Below, piece after piece: positions 1 to 6,978 of a DNA stretch of 42,938 nucleotides (positions are counted from its first letter, which is position 1; each line of letters opens with the position of its first letter). The stretch is from a virus. The notes under the pieces are model-generated. The model made no database searches. It was given only the letters and a program-made list of their open reading frames with translations, and was not told where the DNA came from. The stretch spans positions 1-42,938 of the IMG/VR virus record IMGVR_UViG_3300027763_000099. One strand, given 5' to 3'. The position numbers were made by a program, and so were the translations under genes.

Positions 1-24
1 TGGTATTTTTTTTTATCATAAAAG

Positions 25-1647
25 TTAAAAATCACATAAATCAAAAACAGTACCTCCACAATTTGCAGCTCCATTACCTGTTATTGTAAGAGTTGTGTAT
101 GGTGTCAAAGTTGTAAAGGTGAATATACCTGAACCAATATTACCTTGAGGGGATGTTTGAGGACAAGGAGATGCCTCTATGTTATTACTATTAATTTTAG
201 CGCAACAATAACTACAACTTGAAATAGATGGGTTACCTGAATTTGTCGTAAACGCAAAGGTTTCATAATTTGTTGGACTTAAATAATTATAACCATTTAT
301 TCTTAAACTTATATTATTTACGGGTTGACTAAATGTTAAAGTATATGAGAATGGGTAATTCACAGGTAAAACACCATTACCTAAATATAAAAACCCGTTT
401 TGTATTAAAGGACCCGTAAGACACCAACCCAAGAAACCACCAAGTATTCCTTCTTCTATGGTACCTGTTCCATTACCTGTAATTGTTATACCATTAACCG
501 TAATTGAATTACCGACTTGAGGTAAGTTAGTTATTGATGAACACTCAATACAACCAACCGGAGTTGTCGGTGTAGGTGTTGGGGTTGATGTCGGTGTAGG
601 TGTTGGGGTATTTGAAGGACTCGGAATACAATCCAAACACTTACCTTCATTTTCAGGACCAAGTTCTGACACTAATTCTATTTTATCAACACCACTTATG
701 TTATCCACTAAACCTAAGAAAGTTGCACAAATAGATTCATCATTAATTATTGTTTTATAAACATAACCTTGTATAGGGATTTCACCATTTATAAGAATTA
801 GATCGGCACTAAAATATTCAGTTCCTGTAAAACAATCTCTAAATTTCTTACTATTTGAACATCTTATGTAATCATCAATAATATTAAATGTAACTAAACC
901 TGAAACCAAACAATCTATTGTTGGTGTTGGAGTTGGACTTGGTGTGTCGCTAGGTGTTGGTGTGGGTGTTGGGGTATATGTTATACCTGTTGCGACAAAA
1001 TTTAAACTATTACACACATTAGATGGTGTTGGAGTTACTGTAGGGGTTGGTGTTGGTGTTGATGTTGGAGTAACAGTTGGAGTTGGAGTGACATCACAAT
1101 TAAATAATGCCTCAAAATCAATTATGTCACAACTATTATATGTTGTTGTTGTACTTACAACACAATATCCTTCAGTAAAAAATGTTTCACATAAATCAGG
1201 ACAATTACTAAGACAAGGCGATTTACCAAAAAGTTCACAAGGGCCATCTAATACGGAAGAAACGCACCAACAAGTCTCGCCTGTCGAATAGTAAATCAAA
1301 TAACTCCCACTTTGTCCTGTATAATATGGGAAACCGTTATAAGATCCATTAAACGTATAGTTATCGTCATACGTGTCTGTACCTGAGATACAGTATTCTG
1401 TATTACATTCGGCACAAGGTTCTATGGTTTCTATGGTTCCCCTGTCACTTGTTTCACCAACTGTATATGTATTAATCCCGTCAGAATAAAATCCATTATT
1501 TACCAACACTGTACATAAGGAATCTGAATAGATTAAGGATCCCAAGTTTAAATCATCACCATAAATTGATATAGTTTTAATTTCGTCACAAAGTAATTCA
1601 GGACTAGTTGATGAGTAGGAAAACGTTCCAAGTAAAACACAAGTCAT
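25..1647 (-). CDS. Virion surface/fibre-like protein with Pro-Thr linkers
   Basis: A 540-residue protein whose globular segments are separated by three low-complexity Pro/Thr linkers (roughly residues 187-212, 225-243 and 342-366), each built of TPTPT-type dipeptides. The segments between linkers are rich in Cys, Gly, Asn and Thr and look like small beta-sandwich modules. No signal peptide or membrane segment is evident. Multi-domain, linker-joined, beta-rich proteins of this sort are typical of phage surface decorations and fibres, so a virion role is inferred, not shown. It lies 1 base downstream of the 71-residue gene in the same orientation, opposite to the replication genes, which suggests a separate late unit. 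The linker DNA is a GT-rich microsatellite-like tract that could change length by slippage. Confidence 0.55.
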   Translation of the reverse strand: MTCVLLGTFSYSSTSPELLCDEIKTISIYGDDLNLGSLIYSDSLCTVLVNNGFYSDGINTYTVGETSDRGTIETIEPCAECNTEYCISGTDTYDDNYTFNGSYNGFPYYTGQSGSYLIYYSTGETCWCVSSVLDGPCELFGKSPCLSNCPDLCETFFTEGYCVVSTTTTYNSCDIIDFEALFNCDVTPTPTVTPTSTPTPTPTVTPTPSNVCNSLNFVATGITYTPTPTPTPSDTPSPTPTPTIDCLVSGLVTFNIIDDYIRCSNSKKFRDCFTGTEYFSADLILINGEIPIQGYVYKTIINDESICATFLGLVDNISGVDKIELVSELGPENEGKCLDCIPSPSNTPTPTPTSTPTPTPTTPVGCIECSSITNLPQVGNSITVNGITITGNGTGTIEEGILGGFLGWCLTGPLIQNGFLYLGNGVLPVNYPFSYTLTFSQPVNNISLRINGYNYLSPTNYETFAFTTNSGNPSISSCSYCCAKINSNNIEASPCPQTSPQGNIGSGIFTFTTLTPYTTLTITGNGAANCGGTVFDLCDF

Positions 1648-1648
1648 A

Positions 1649-1864
1649 TTATACGGTAATGGTATTAGTTTTTATACAATTATTATTGTCAACAATTTTT
1701 ACAATAAAATCTGTTAAAGAAGAGTATACGTAAGGAACCTCAAATGTGTAAGGTACCGTACTAAATGTACTAACATATATACAGGTTGTTAAAGTTGTAT
1801 CACAAACCCACACGTTATAAGGTGAAGATCCTGTTAAATTTGTTATTGTTACGTTTGTTGGCAT
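1649..1864 (-). CDS. Small beta-rich virion-like protein
   Basis: A 71-residue protein without signal peptide or membrane segment. The composition (Thr, Val, Tyr, Asn, with Cys at three positions) and alternating hydrophobic pattern suggest one small immunoglobulin-like beta domain. It ends one base before the Pro/Thr-linker gene begins, so the two are almost certainly co-transcribed, with this one first. On the minus strand a TATTTATTA motif (1879-1887) stands 14 bases before its ATG, the same upstream signal found before several other presumed late genes here. A small structural component is the best guess; no family was recognised with certainty. Confidence 0.5.
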   Translation of the reverse strand: MPTNVTITNLTGSSPYNVWVCDTTLTTCIYVSTFSTVPYTFEVPYVYSSLTDFIVKIVDNNNCIKTNTITV

Positions 1865-1912
1865 AAATATATTATCTATAATAAATATAGAAAATTGAAA
1901 AAACTTGTGAAG

Positions 1913-1944
1913 TTGATTAACTTAATTATTTGGACTATATTTTA
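1913..1944 (+). promoter_or_regulatory. Candidate promoter for the primase operon
   Basis: TTGATT (1913-1918) is followed after 18 bases by TATATTTT (1937-1944), close to the Bacteroidota -7 box TAnnTTTG. The primase ATG follows 4 bases later, so the message would have almost no leader. It sits in the divergent gap between the minus-strand structural genes and the replication genes. Inferred from motif match only. Confidence 0.45.
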
Positions 1945-1948
1945 GGTA

Positions 1949-2848
1949 ATGGAAGAAAATGAGGCTTTAGTTGAATTATTAGAAGAAATTTTGGGAGACC
2001 ACGGGTTGCATTATGACAACAGAGGTCAAATATCCTTCAATTGTCCCGTTTGCGATGAAGGTAGAAATAAACATAATTTGGAAATAAATTACATAAGTAA
2101 TGTTTATAAGTGTTGGTCTTGTGGTGATATTGAGAATACTCACGGATCTTTGGGTAAGTTATTTGACAAATTTGGTAATAAAAAACAAAAAAAGTTATAT
2201 TATATTTTAAAACCAGAAACCGTACCCGTAAAAGAAAAAAAATACAAAAAATTAAAGTTACCTGAAAGTTTTACGTTATTTAAAGACTCTCATAAAATTT
2301 ATCCTGTTAGAAGACAGGCTTATAATTATTTACAAAGTCGTGGAATAACAGATGATATTATTGAAAAATATGGTATTGGTTTTTGTGATAAGGGAAGTCA
2401 TGTTGGTAGAATAGTTGTTCCATCGTACGATAAAAAAGGAGAATTAAATTATTATGTTGCCCGTAGTTGGGACCCACATACTAAATTTAAATATAAAAAC
2501 CCAGAAGCTGAGAAAGACAAAATAATCTTTAATGAAAAACTAATAGATTGGAAAAAAGACATTTATTTGGTTGAGGGAGTATTCGATGGATTTTTCTTAG
2601 AGAACTCAATACCAATGTTGGGTAAACATATGTCAGAAATGTTATTTGATAAAGTTTATAATAACGCAAAAGGAAATGTGATAATTGCGTTGGATGGGGA
2701 CGCATGGAATAATGCAATTAAACTTTACCACGAATTAAATGGTGGAGAATTATATGAAAAAATAAAAATAGTAAAATTACCTAAAGATCAAGACGTATGT
2801 GATTTGAGAGGTAATATAAATGAATACTTTATAGAAATAAGAGATTAA
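1949..2848 (+). CDS. DnaG-type DNA primase (zinc finger + TOPRIM)
   Basis: A 299-residue primase-like protein. Cys32, Cys35, Cys55 and Cys58 form a CHC2/ribbon-type zinc finger for template recognition. A TOPRIM domain follows, with the catalytic Glu at about 209 in VEGVFDG and the metal-binding acidic pair D249/D251 in ALDGDA. This order matches the bacterial/T7/T4 primase family, which makes RNA primers for lagging-strand synthesis. It is shorter than bacterial DnaG and has no C-terminal helicase-interaction or helicase domain, so a separate helicase outside the window is expected. The stop codon overlaps the next start (TAATG), coupling it to the RecB-like nuclease. The start is supported by the promoter-like box just upstream. 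Confidence 0.88.
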   Translation: MEENEALVELLEEILGDHGLHYDNRGQISFNCPVCDEGRNKHNLEINYISNVYKCWSCGDIENTHGSLGKLFDKFGNKKQKKLYYILKPETVPVKEKKYKKLKLPESFTLFKDSHKIYPVRRQAYNYLQSRGITDDIIEKYGIGFCDKGSHVGRIVVPSYDKKGELNYYVARSWDPHTKFKYKNPEAEKDKIIFNEKLIDWKKDIYLVEGVFDGFFLENSIPMLGKHMSEMLFDKVYNNAKGNVIIALDGDAWNNAIKLYHELNGGELYEKIKIVKLPKDQDVCDLRGNINEYFIEIRD

Positions 2849-3702
2849 TGGATTTATTATTAATAGCAGAAGAAATAAGACAAATTATTTCAGAAAAACA
2901 AAAAGAATTACAATTAACTTTTGAGGAAGAATCTCACAAGTACACAATGATTGACCTTGAGGGTAATCTAACTTCTAAATTTCCCTCAGTTTCAAAATTA
3001 ATGAAATTGTTTTATGAGGAATTTGATTCAGAAGGAATTGCGGAATATAAATCAGGTGGTAATCCTGACGAAAAAGAACGTTTATTAAAAGAATGGTCAG
3101 ACGCCGGAACATACTCAACAAATATGGGATCTCGTGTTCACTACATACTTGAAACTCATACATTAAAAGAATTTGGTATTGAAAAAGAAATAAGACAACC
3201 AATATTTGAGTGTGATGCCGAACAGATAGTCAAAGGAGACTCGATGATAGTTGCCGGTAAACGATACATTGATTTAATCAAAGAAAGAGGTTGTATTTTA
3301 TTGGACACTGAAATTGTTTTGGGACATCCTGAATTAGGATATACGGGACAACCTGATAAGGTTTGGTTGGTTATTGGGGTTAATGGTAAACTTGGTATTT
3401 TAATAACAGATTGGAAAACAAATAAGGAAAAAAACTTTGTTACCAACAAATACACAAAACCAATGAGAAAACCATTTGAGGACTTACCAAATAACGCTCT
3501 CGGACATTATAATACTCAGTTACCATTCTACGGTAAACTACTTTTAAAAATGTTAGAAGGGTCTAAGTATGAAGACATACAATTAATGGGTTGTATAGTC
3601 GTAAGATTAACGGACGAAAGAGAGTACGTTGAGTACAGAGTCTCAAGAAAAACAATTAAAACAATCCTTGAAATGGATATGACCAAATACTTGAAAAAAT
3701 AA
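2848..3702 (+). CDS. PD-(D/E)XK (RecB/Cas4-type) nuclease
   Basis: A 284-residue protein with the hallmarks of the RecB-like PD-(D/E)XK nuclease fold. An early GSRVHYILE helix provides the usual upstream His (motif GxxxH). Asp170 lies in GQPDKVW, Asp188-x-Lys190 in TDWKTNK, and a Gln/Tyr pair in the following helix (TQLPFYGKL) matches the QxxxY motif of RecB nucleases. The protein probably degrades or trims DNA ends during replication or recombination. It overlaps the primase stop codon by one base, which indicates translational coupling in the replication operon. No helicase or Fe-S cysteine cluster is present, which separates it from Cas4/AddB. Confidence 0.8.
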   Translation: MDLLLIAEEIRQIISEKQKELQLTFEEESHKYTMIDLEGNLTSKFPSVSKLMKLFYEEFDSEGIAEYKSGGNPDEKERLLKEWSDAGTYSTNMGSRVHYILETHTLKEFGIEKEIRQPIFECDAEQIVKGDSMIVAGKRYIDLIKERGCILLDTEIVLGHPELGYTGQPDKVWLVIGVNGKLGILITDWKTNKEKNFVTNKYTKPMRKPFEDLPNNALGHYNTQLPFYGKLLLKMLEGSKYEDIQLMGCIVVRLTDEREYVEYRVSRKTIKTILEMDMTKYLKK

Positions 3703-3720
3703 AATAAAAAACTATATTTT
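3691..3720 (+). promoter_or_regulatory. Candidate promoter, TATATTTT box
   Basis: TTGAAA (3691-3696) and TATATTTT (3713-3720) are separated by 16 bases, and the 29-residue micro-gene's ATG begins 4 bases after the second box. This is a near match to the TAnnTTTG box found before many genes in the window. It overlaps the end of the nuclease gene. Confidence 0.35.
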
Positions 3721-3724
3721 TACC

Positions 3725-3814
3725 ATGGAAAGTACAATCACACCTATTTGGTATACCAACACTAGTTGGGACTACCCAAAATTTAAAATAAACATAAATT
3801 ATATTATAAAATAA
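3725..3814 (+). CDS. 29-residue micro-protein
   Basis: A very short reading frame encoding 29 residues, rich in Tyr, Trp, Ile and Lys, with no recognisable domain. Two features argue that it is real. A TATATTTT promoter-like box ends 4 bases before its ATG, and its stop codon overlaps the start of the zinc-ribbon gene (TAATG), the same coupling seen throughout this operon. Without it the space between nuclease and zinc-ribbon gene would be empty. It may be a leader peptide that couples translation of the next gene, or a small host-acting peptide; the sequence cannot distinguish these. Confidence 0.45.
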   Translation: MESTITPIWYTNTSWDYPKFKININYIIK

Positions 3815-4026
3815 TGGACGATATTATTAAACCAAGAATTGATCTTAAAAAACAAGAAACAATTAAATGCGAAAAATGTGAATCTAAATTCTTCAAAGAA
3901 GTTACGATGATAAAAAAAGTACCTAAGTTATTGACAGGAACCCCAGAGGATACCATTGTACCGTTCCCAACCTATATGTGTGATAGTTGTGGATTCGTAA
4001 ATGAAGAATTTTTAATTTTTGAATAA
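3814..4026 (+). CDS. Small zinc-ribbon protein
   Basis: A 70-residue protein with two CxxC pairs, CEKC near residue 20 and CDSC near residue 58, spaced like a zinc ribbon. Both pairs are complete, so metal binding is likely. No catalytic motif is present, and such proteins in phages may bind nucleic acid or RNA polymerase, which is inference only. The start overlaps the stop of the 29-residue gene and the stop overlaps the start of the 48-residue gene (both TAATG), placing it in a tightly coupled run of small genes. Confidence 0.65.
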   Translation: MDDIIKPRIDLKKQETIKCEKCESKFFKEVTMIKKVPKLLTGTPEDTIVPFPTYMCDSCGFVNEEFLIFE

Positions 4027-4172
4027 TGGAAATAGGGAAAATGACAATAAATGAGGCATACCCACACCTTAAAAGTGTGGATTTGTCTTATGGATTAAAC
4101 TTAAATAGAGTTAGGGAATTTAGATTTGCTAGACTTATATTAGTAAACCTTTATAATAGAGAATTGGTATGA
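4026..4172 (+). CDS. 48-residue hypothetical protein
   Basis: A 48-residue frame coupled on both sides: its ATG overlaps the preceding stop by one base and its TGA overlaps the following ATG by four (ATGA). The second half is Arg/Leu/Asn-rich and likely helical. No domain is recognised. The double overlap with neighbours that are themselves convincing is the main reason to annotate it, and nothing else in this strand explains those 147 bases. Confidence 0.6.
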   Translation: MEIGKMTINEAYPHLKSVDLSYGLNLNRVREFRFARLILVNLYNRELV

Positions 4173-4408
4173 CACACAAAGAATTTTACGTTTGGTTAGA
4201 TGGTTTTATGACCAACAGAGATTGGACGACAATTAAAGAGGTTGATATTGAAAGTATTAAAGAAAAAATGAAAAAAGTTAATAATAACGATCCATTTTTT
4301 CCTAACCCAAGAACAATGGTCTCTCCAATTCAAATACCAATACCACATAACCCTTTTAAAGAAGATGGTTATGATGATTTAGGTTCACCACCAAAAATTA
4401 TTATGTGA
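4169..4408 (+). CDS. Hypothetical protein, 79 residues
   Basis: The N-terminal half is a helical segment with the pattern KEFYVWLDGFM, often seen in small phage proteins. The C-terminal half is Pro-rich and probably unstructured. No catalytic or metal site is visible. Its start overlaps the previous stop (ATGA), making it the last gene of the small coupled run that begins with the 29-residue peptide; a 44-base gap then separates it from a gene with a different upstream signal. Function unknown. Confidence 0.6.
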   Translation: MTHKEFYVWLDGFMTNRDWTTIKEVDIESIKEKMKKVNNNDPFFPNPRTMVSPIQIPIPHNPFKEDGYDDLGSPPKIIM

Positions 4409-4430
4409 TTAATTTTTTAAAGTATTAAGG

Positions 4431-4439
4431 TATTTATTA
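4431..4439 (+). promoter_or_regulatory. TATTTATTA upstream motif
   Basis: TATTTATTA ends 13 bases before the ATG of the 118-residue gene. The same nonamer, or its TATTTATAA variant, stands within 2-16 bases of at least ten other gene starts here on both strands. I infer a phage-specific (possibly late) promoter element. Confidence 0.4.
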
Positions 4440-4452
4440 GTAAATTAAAATT

Positions 4453-4809
4453 ATGAAAAACATACTATCAAGTTTAACAAACAATGAAAAAAATAGAATT
4501 CTTGAAATGCATAAAAAGGCAACATCTAAATTTTATTTATTTGAAAATACTCTACCTACAGACATAAAATGGCAATCTTGTGATGGTAATTTAAATACTT
4601 TATCTTCCGAGTCAATATCATTTTTAACTCCTTCAGGTGAAGAAAATGGAAAAAAATTATATAAATTCACTAAAACTCCCGAAGATAAGGCAGGAAGTTA
4701 TGATGTAAAAGGATGTGTTTGTGAAGATACATGTGTAACAGAAGAAGAATCTTTTTATATTGAAGAAGGGGACGGAACAAATATTTTAAGACTTTATGAA
4801 GGATTTTAA
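4453..4809 (+). CDS. Possible late/internal protein with cleavable-type N-terminus
   Basis: A 118-residue protein. The first ~18 residues form an amphipathic helix (MKNILSSLTNNEKNRILE) related in pattern to N-termini of other proteins in this window; ILE could be a processing site of the kind cut by T4-type prohead proteases, by analogy only. The rest is Ser/Thr/Glu-rich with four Cys clustered around residues 84-95 (VCEDTC). No enzyme motif is seen. It has its own TATTTATTA signal upstream and a strong terminator downstream, so it is probably a monocistronic unit interrupting the replication genes. Confidence 0.55.
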   Translation: MKNILSSLTNNEKNRILEMHKKATSKFYLFENTLPTDIKWQSCDGNLNTLSSESISFLTPSGEENGKKLYKFTKTPEDKAGSYDVKGCVCEDTCVTEEESFYIEEGDGTNILRLYEGF

Positions 4810-4830
4810 TTTTTAGTAAAAGAATTATTA

Positions 4831-4857
4831 AACCCACCCCAAAAAGGTGGGTTTTTT
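4831..4857 (+). terminator. Rho-independent terminator
   Basis: CCCACC (4833-4838) pairs with GGTGGG (4846-4851) around a 7-base loop, extended by flanking A-T pairs and followed by TTTTTT. It closes the 118-residue gene and isolates it from the gp47-like gene. Confidence 0.85.
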
Positions 4858-4862
4858 GTTGA

Positions 4863-4894
4863 TTGACAATTAATTTAAAATAGTTTATATTTTG
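4863..4894 (+). promoter_or_regulatory. Promoter for the gp47/gp46 operon
   Basis: TTGACA (4863-4868), 17 bases, then TATATT (4886-4891), which reads on as TTTG. This matches the general sigma70 consensus and nearly matches the Bacteroidota box. The gp47-like ATG at 4898 follows directly, so the transcript would be leaderless or nearly so. Confidence 0.6.
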
Positions 4895-4897
4895 TGT

Positions 4898-5677
4898 ATG
4901 ATAAAAACTATTATACATTTTTCTGATTTACATATAAGATTATTTAAAGATCACGACTTATATAAATCAATTTTAGAAGAGGCTATTAATCAATGGAGAG
5001 AACTTGAACCTGATAGAATTGTATTTACGGGAGATTTAGTACACTCTAAAAATCAAATGACACCTGAGCTTATTGAAATGGTTTCTTGGATATTAAAAGA
5101 ATGTTCATACATTGCACCAACAATTATAATACCAGGTAATCACGATTTCTTAGTTAATAATACAGAAAGATTAGACGCACTTTCACCCGTAATTAATTCA
5201 CTAAACAACCCAAATATATTTTATTACAGAGATAGGGGTGTGTATGAGGATGAAAATATAAGTTGGTGTGTCTATTCTCAATATCAAGGAAACATACCAC
5301 CTGATTTAAATGTTGCAACTGGAATTAAGGTTGGATTATTCCATGGACCAATATCAGGACTTAAAACTGATTTAGGTTTCGAATTTGGGGAAGAGGCGTA
5401 TGATGTTGAAAAGTTTGATGGACTTGATGTTGTTTTATGTGGAGATATTCACAAAAGAGCGGAATTTAAGTTTAAGACAGGTAAAGGTTATATGATTGGA
5501 TCAACAATACAAAACAATATTGGTGAAAGTATCGGTAGACATGGTTATGGTGTTTATAATGTTGAAACAAACGACTATACTTATAGAGACTTATTTAACC
5601 CAAAACCTTTTTTAAAATTCTCAATGAAGTCATTTGAAGATATTGAAAAAGGAACGGAAAAAATACAAAATTTTTAA
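4898..5677 (+). CDS. SbcD/gp47-like recombination nuclease subunit
   Basis: A 259-residue metallophosphoesterase of the Mre11/SbcD/T4 gp47 family, the nuclease half of the complex that processes DNA ends for recombination-dependent replication. All phosphoesterase motifs are in order: SDLHIR (Asp10, His12), TGDLVHS, PGNHDF, a His in GLFHGP and the final GDIHKR. The length fits the catalytic core without a long capping domain. I chose ATG 4898 and not an upstream TTG because the first beta strand (IIHFSDLH) must begin almost at the N-terminus and the promoter box ends just before it. The ATPase partner is encoded at 6979-9354, separated by three small genes. Confidence 0.9.
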   Translation: MIKTIIHFSDLHIRLFKDHDLYKSILEEAINQWRELEPDRIVFTGDLVHSKNQMTPELIEMVSWILKECSYIAPTIIIPGNHDFLVNNTERLDALSPVINSLNNPNIFYYRDRGVYEDENISWCVYSQYQGNIPPDLNVATGIKVGLFHGPISGLKTDLGFEFGEEAYDVEKFDGLDVVLCGDIHKRAEFKFKTGKGYMIGSTIQNNIGESIGRHGYGVYNVETNDYTYRDLFNPKPFLKFSMKSFEDIEKGTEKIQNF

Positions 5678-5680
5678 TTA

Positions 5681-6331
5681 ATGGAATTACCAAAAGACTT
5701 AAAAGACAAAGTTTGGAATTATTGTAGATTAAATGATATAACCGACGTAAACGGTTTTATTATTAAAACAATAAAAAAAGGGTTAGATGTTGAAGTTTAT
5801 GGGCTTTTGGGTAAAACACTTAATGAAGGTGAAAAAGACTTAAAAACGGGTATTGTTGGTGAAAAACAGGTAGAAATTGAGGTAATCCGTGAAATACGGG
5901 TGGAAGTACCTGTTGAAGTTATTAAAGAAGTTGAGAAAATTGTCACAAAAATAGAATACATTAGTGACAAAACAGGTGAAAATGAACTGTTGTTAAAAAT
6001 ACAACAGTTGGAAGAAGAAATGTCTAAAAAGGATGAAGAATTAGATAAAGAAAGACAAATATTTTCCACTAAGACGGAAGAAATAGAAAATATTTTCCAT
6101 TATGAGATGTCTAAAAAGGATAAAGAGTTAGACGAACTTAGACGTAATTTAGACATTAAAAAAGATGACGACCAAGTAAAGTTACTTCAAGAGACACTAC
6201 AGAAATTAAGAAAAGAGATTTCAGAAAAAAATAAAAAAATAGAAGAGTTAGAAAAAATAAACAAAGAACCTAACAATAATGCGATGAACGCATTTTTTAT
6301 GAAAGGATCAAACTTAAAAGATATATTATGA
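5681..6331 (+). CDS. Coiled-coil protein in the gp47-gp46 operon
   Basis: A 216-residue protein. Residues 1-45 form a compact helical head, followed by a Glu/Val-rich stretch with EVPVEV-type alternation (about 65-90) and then a long charged coiled coil (about 95-200) containing two related EEMSKKDEELD / YEMSKKDKELD heptad blocks. The C-terminus is short and Asn/Met-rich. No enzymatic motif is present. It lies three bases after gp47 and overlaps the next start (ATGA), so it is co-expressed with the recombination nuclease; a scaffolding or tethering role is possible but not demonstrated. Confidence 0.7.
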   Translation: MELPKDLKDKVWNYCRLNDITDVNGFIIKTIKKGLDVEVYGLLGKTLNEGEKDLKTGIVGEKQVEIEVIREIRVEVPVEVIKEVEKIVTKIEYISDKTGENELLLKIQQLEEEMSKKDEELDKERQIFSTKTEEIENIFHYEMSKKDKELDELRRNLDIKKDDDQVKLLQETLQKLRKEISEKNKKIEELEKINKEPNNNAMNAFFMKGSNLKDIL

Positions 6332-6729
6332 TAGAATTAGTAATTTGGGCAATGGTTGCCTATGGTATGACAAACATTTTAGTTTATGGGTCAATATTTA
6401 ACGGATTAAGAAACTCAATCCATAAATGGGGAAATAATAAATATGCTCCCTTTAATCACTTTGGTAAATTTTTATCTGAATTAATATCTTGTGTTTTATG
6501 TACATCTACTTGGGTAGGGTTCTTCCTGTCCTTGGCGTACTTTTCTCCGAACACTTGTTTCATTGGACTTAATAAATATTTATCGGTATTTTTTGATGGG
6601 ATATTATCCGCAGGTTTTGTGTGGGCAATAAATTCTATAATTGAATGGTTTGAAGAAAACAGACCAATGAAACAAAATCAATATGTTGAAGAAACAACAG
6701 AAACTGAAGAACAAATTTTAAACGATTAA
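6328..6729 (+). CDS. Integral membrane protein, DUF1360-like
   Basis: A 133-residue protein with about three hydrophobic segments: residues 2-22, 50-72 and 85-111. The second contains SCVLCTSTWVGFF, resembling the CxxCxxxWxG signature of DUF1360-type membrane proteins. The C-terminal 25 residues are acidic and cytoplasmic in a simple topology model. Its presence between gp47 and gp46 is unexpected for a recombination operon and could reflect membrane association of replication, although chance operon membership is equally possible. The start overlaps the preceding stop (ATGA). Confidence 0.6.
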   Translation: MIELVIWAMVAYGMTNILVYGSIFNGLRNSIHKWGNNKYAPFNHFGKFLSELISCVLCTSTWVGFFLSLAYFSPNTCFIGLNKYLSVFFDGILSAGFVWAINSIIEWFEENRPMKQNQYVEETTETEEQILND

Positions 6730-6741
6730 ATAATAAATAAA

Positions 6742-6975
6742 ATGGGAAAAAAAGATAAAGAACACAGAGCAAAGGTTGCAAAAAGAAATGCAAAAGTAAA
6801 AGAACAAAAATCAGGAATGCAAAAAGCATTTGATATCTTAATGAAACAACAAATAGAAAGATTACAAGAAAATAATGGGGTTGACGTTAGTTTATCGGGA
6901 CAACCATTAACTTTTAATGTTGTTGATCAAGATACTCCTGAAATTAATGAAGAAAATAAGGAAGAAGACAAATAA
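6742..6975 (+). CDS. Small charged hypothetical protein
   Basis: A 77-residue protein with a very basic N-terminus (about 25 residues dominated by Lys/Arg), a central amphipathic helix (about 27-45) and an acidic C-terminal tail. The asymmetric charge suggests binding to nucleic acid or to a partner. No known domain is recognised. It lies 12 bases after the membrane protein gene and 3 bases before the gp46-like gene, hence in the same operon. Confidence 0.55.
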   Translation: MGKKDKEHRAKVAKRNAKVKEQKSGMQKAFDILMKQQIERLQENNGVDVSLSGQPLTFNVVDQDTPEINEENKEEDK

Positions 6976-6978
6976 TAA

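Noticed and set aside
944-1291. Open frame of 115 codons antisense to the Pro/Thr protein
   Set aside because: Gly/Val-only repeats are the mirror of the TPTP linker codons; no start signal and no domain.
4892-4897. Upstream TTG start for the gp47-like gene
   Set aside because: It lies on the -7 box; the first conserved strand begins right after ATG 4898.
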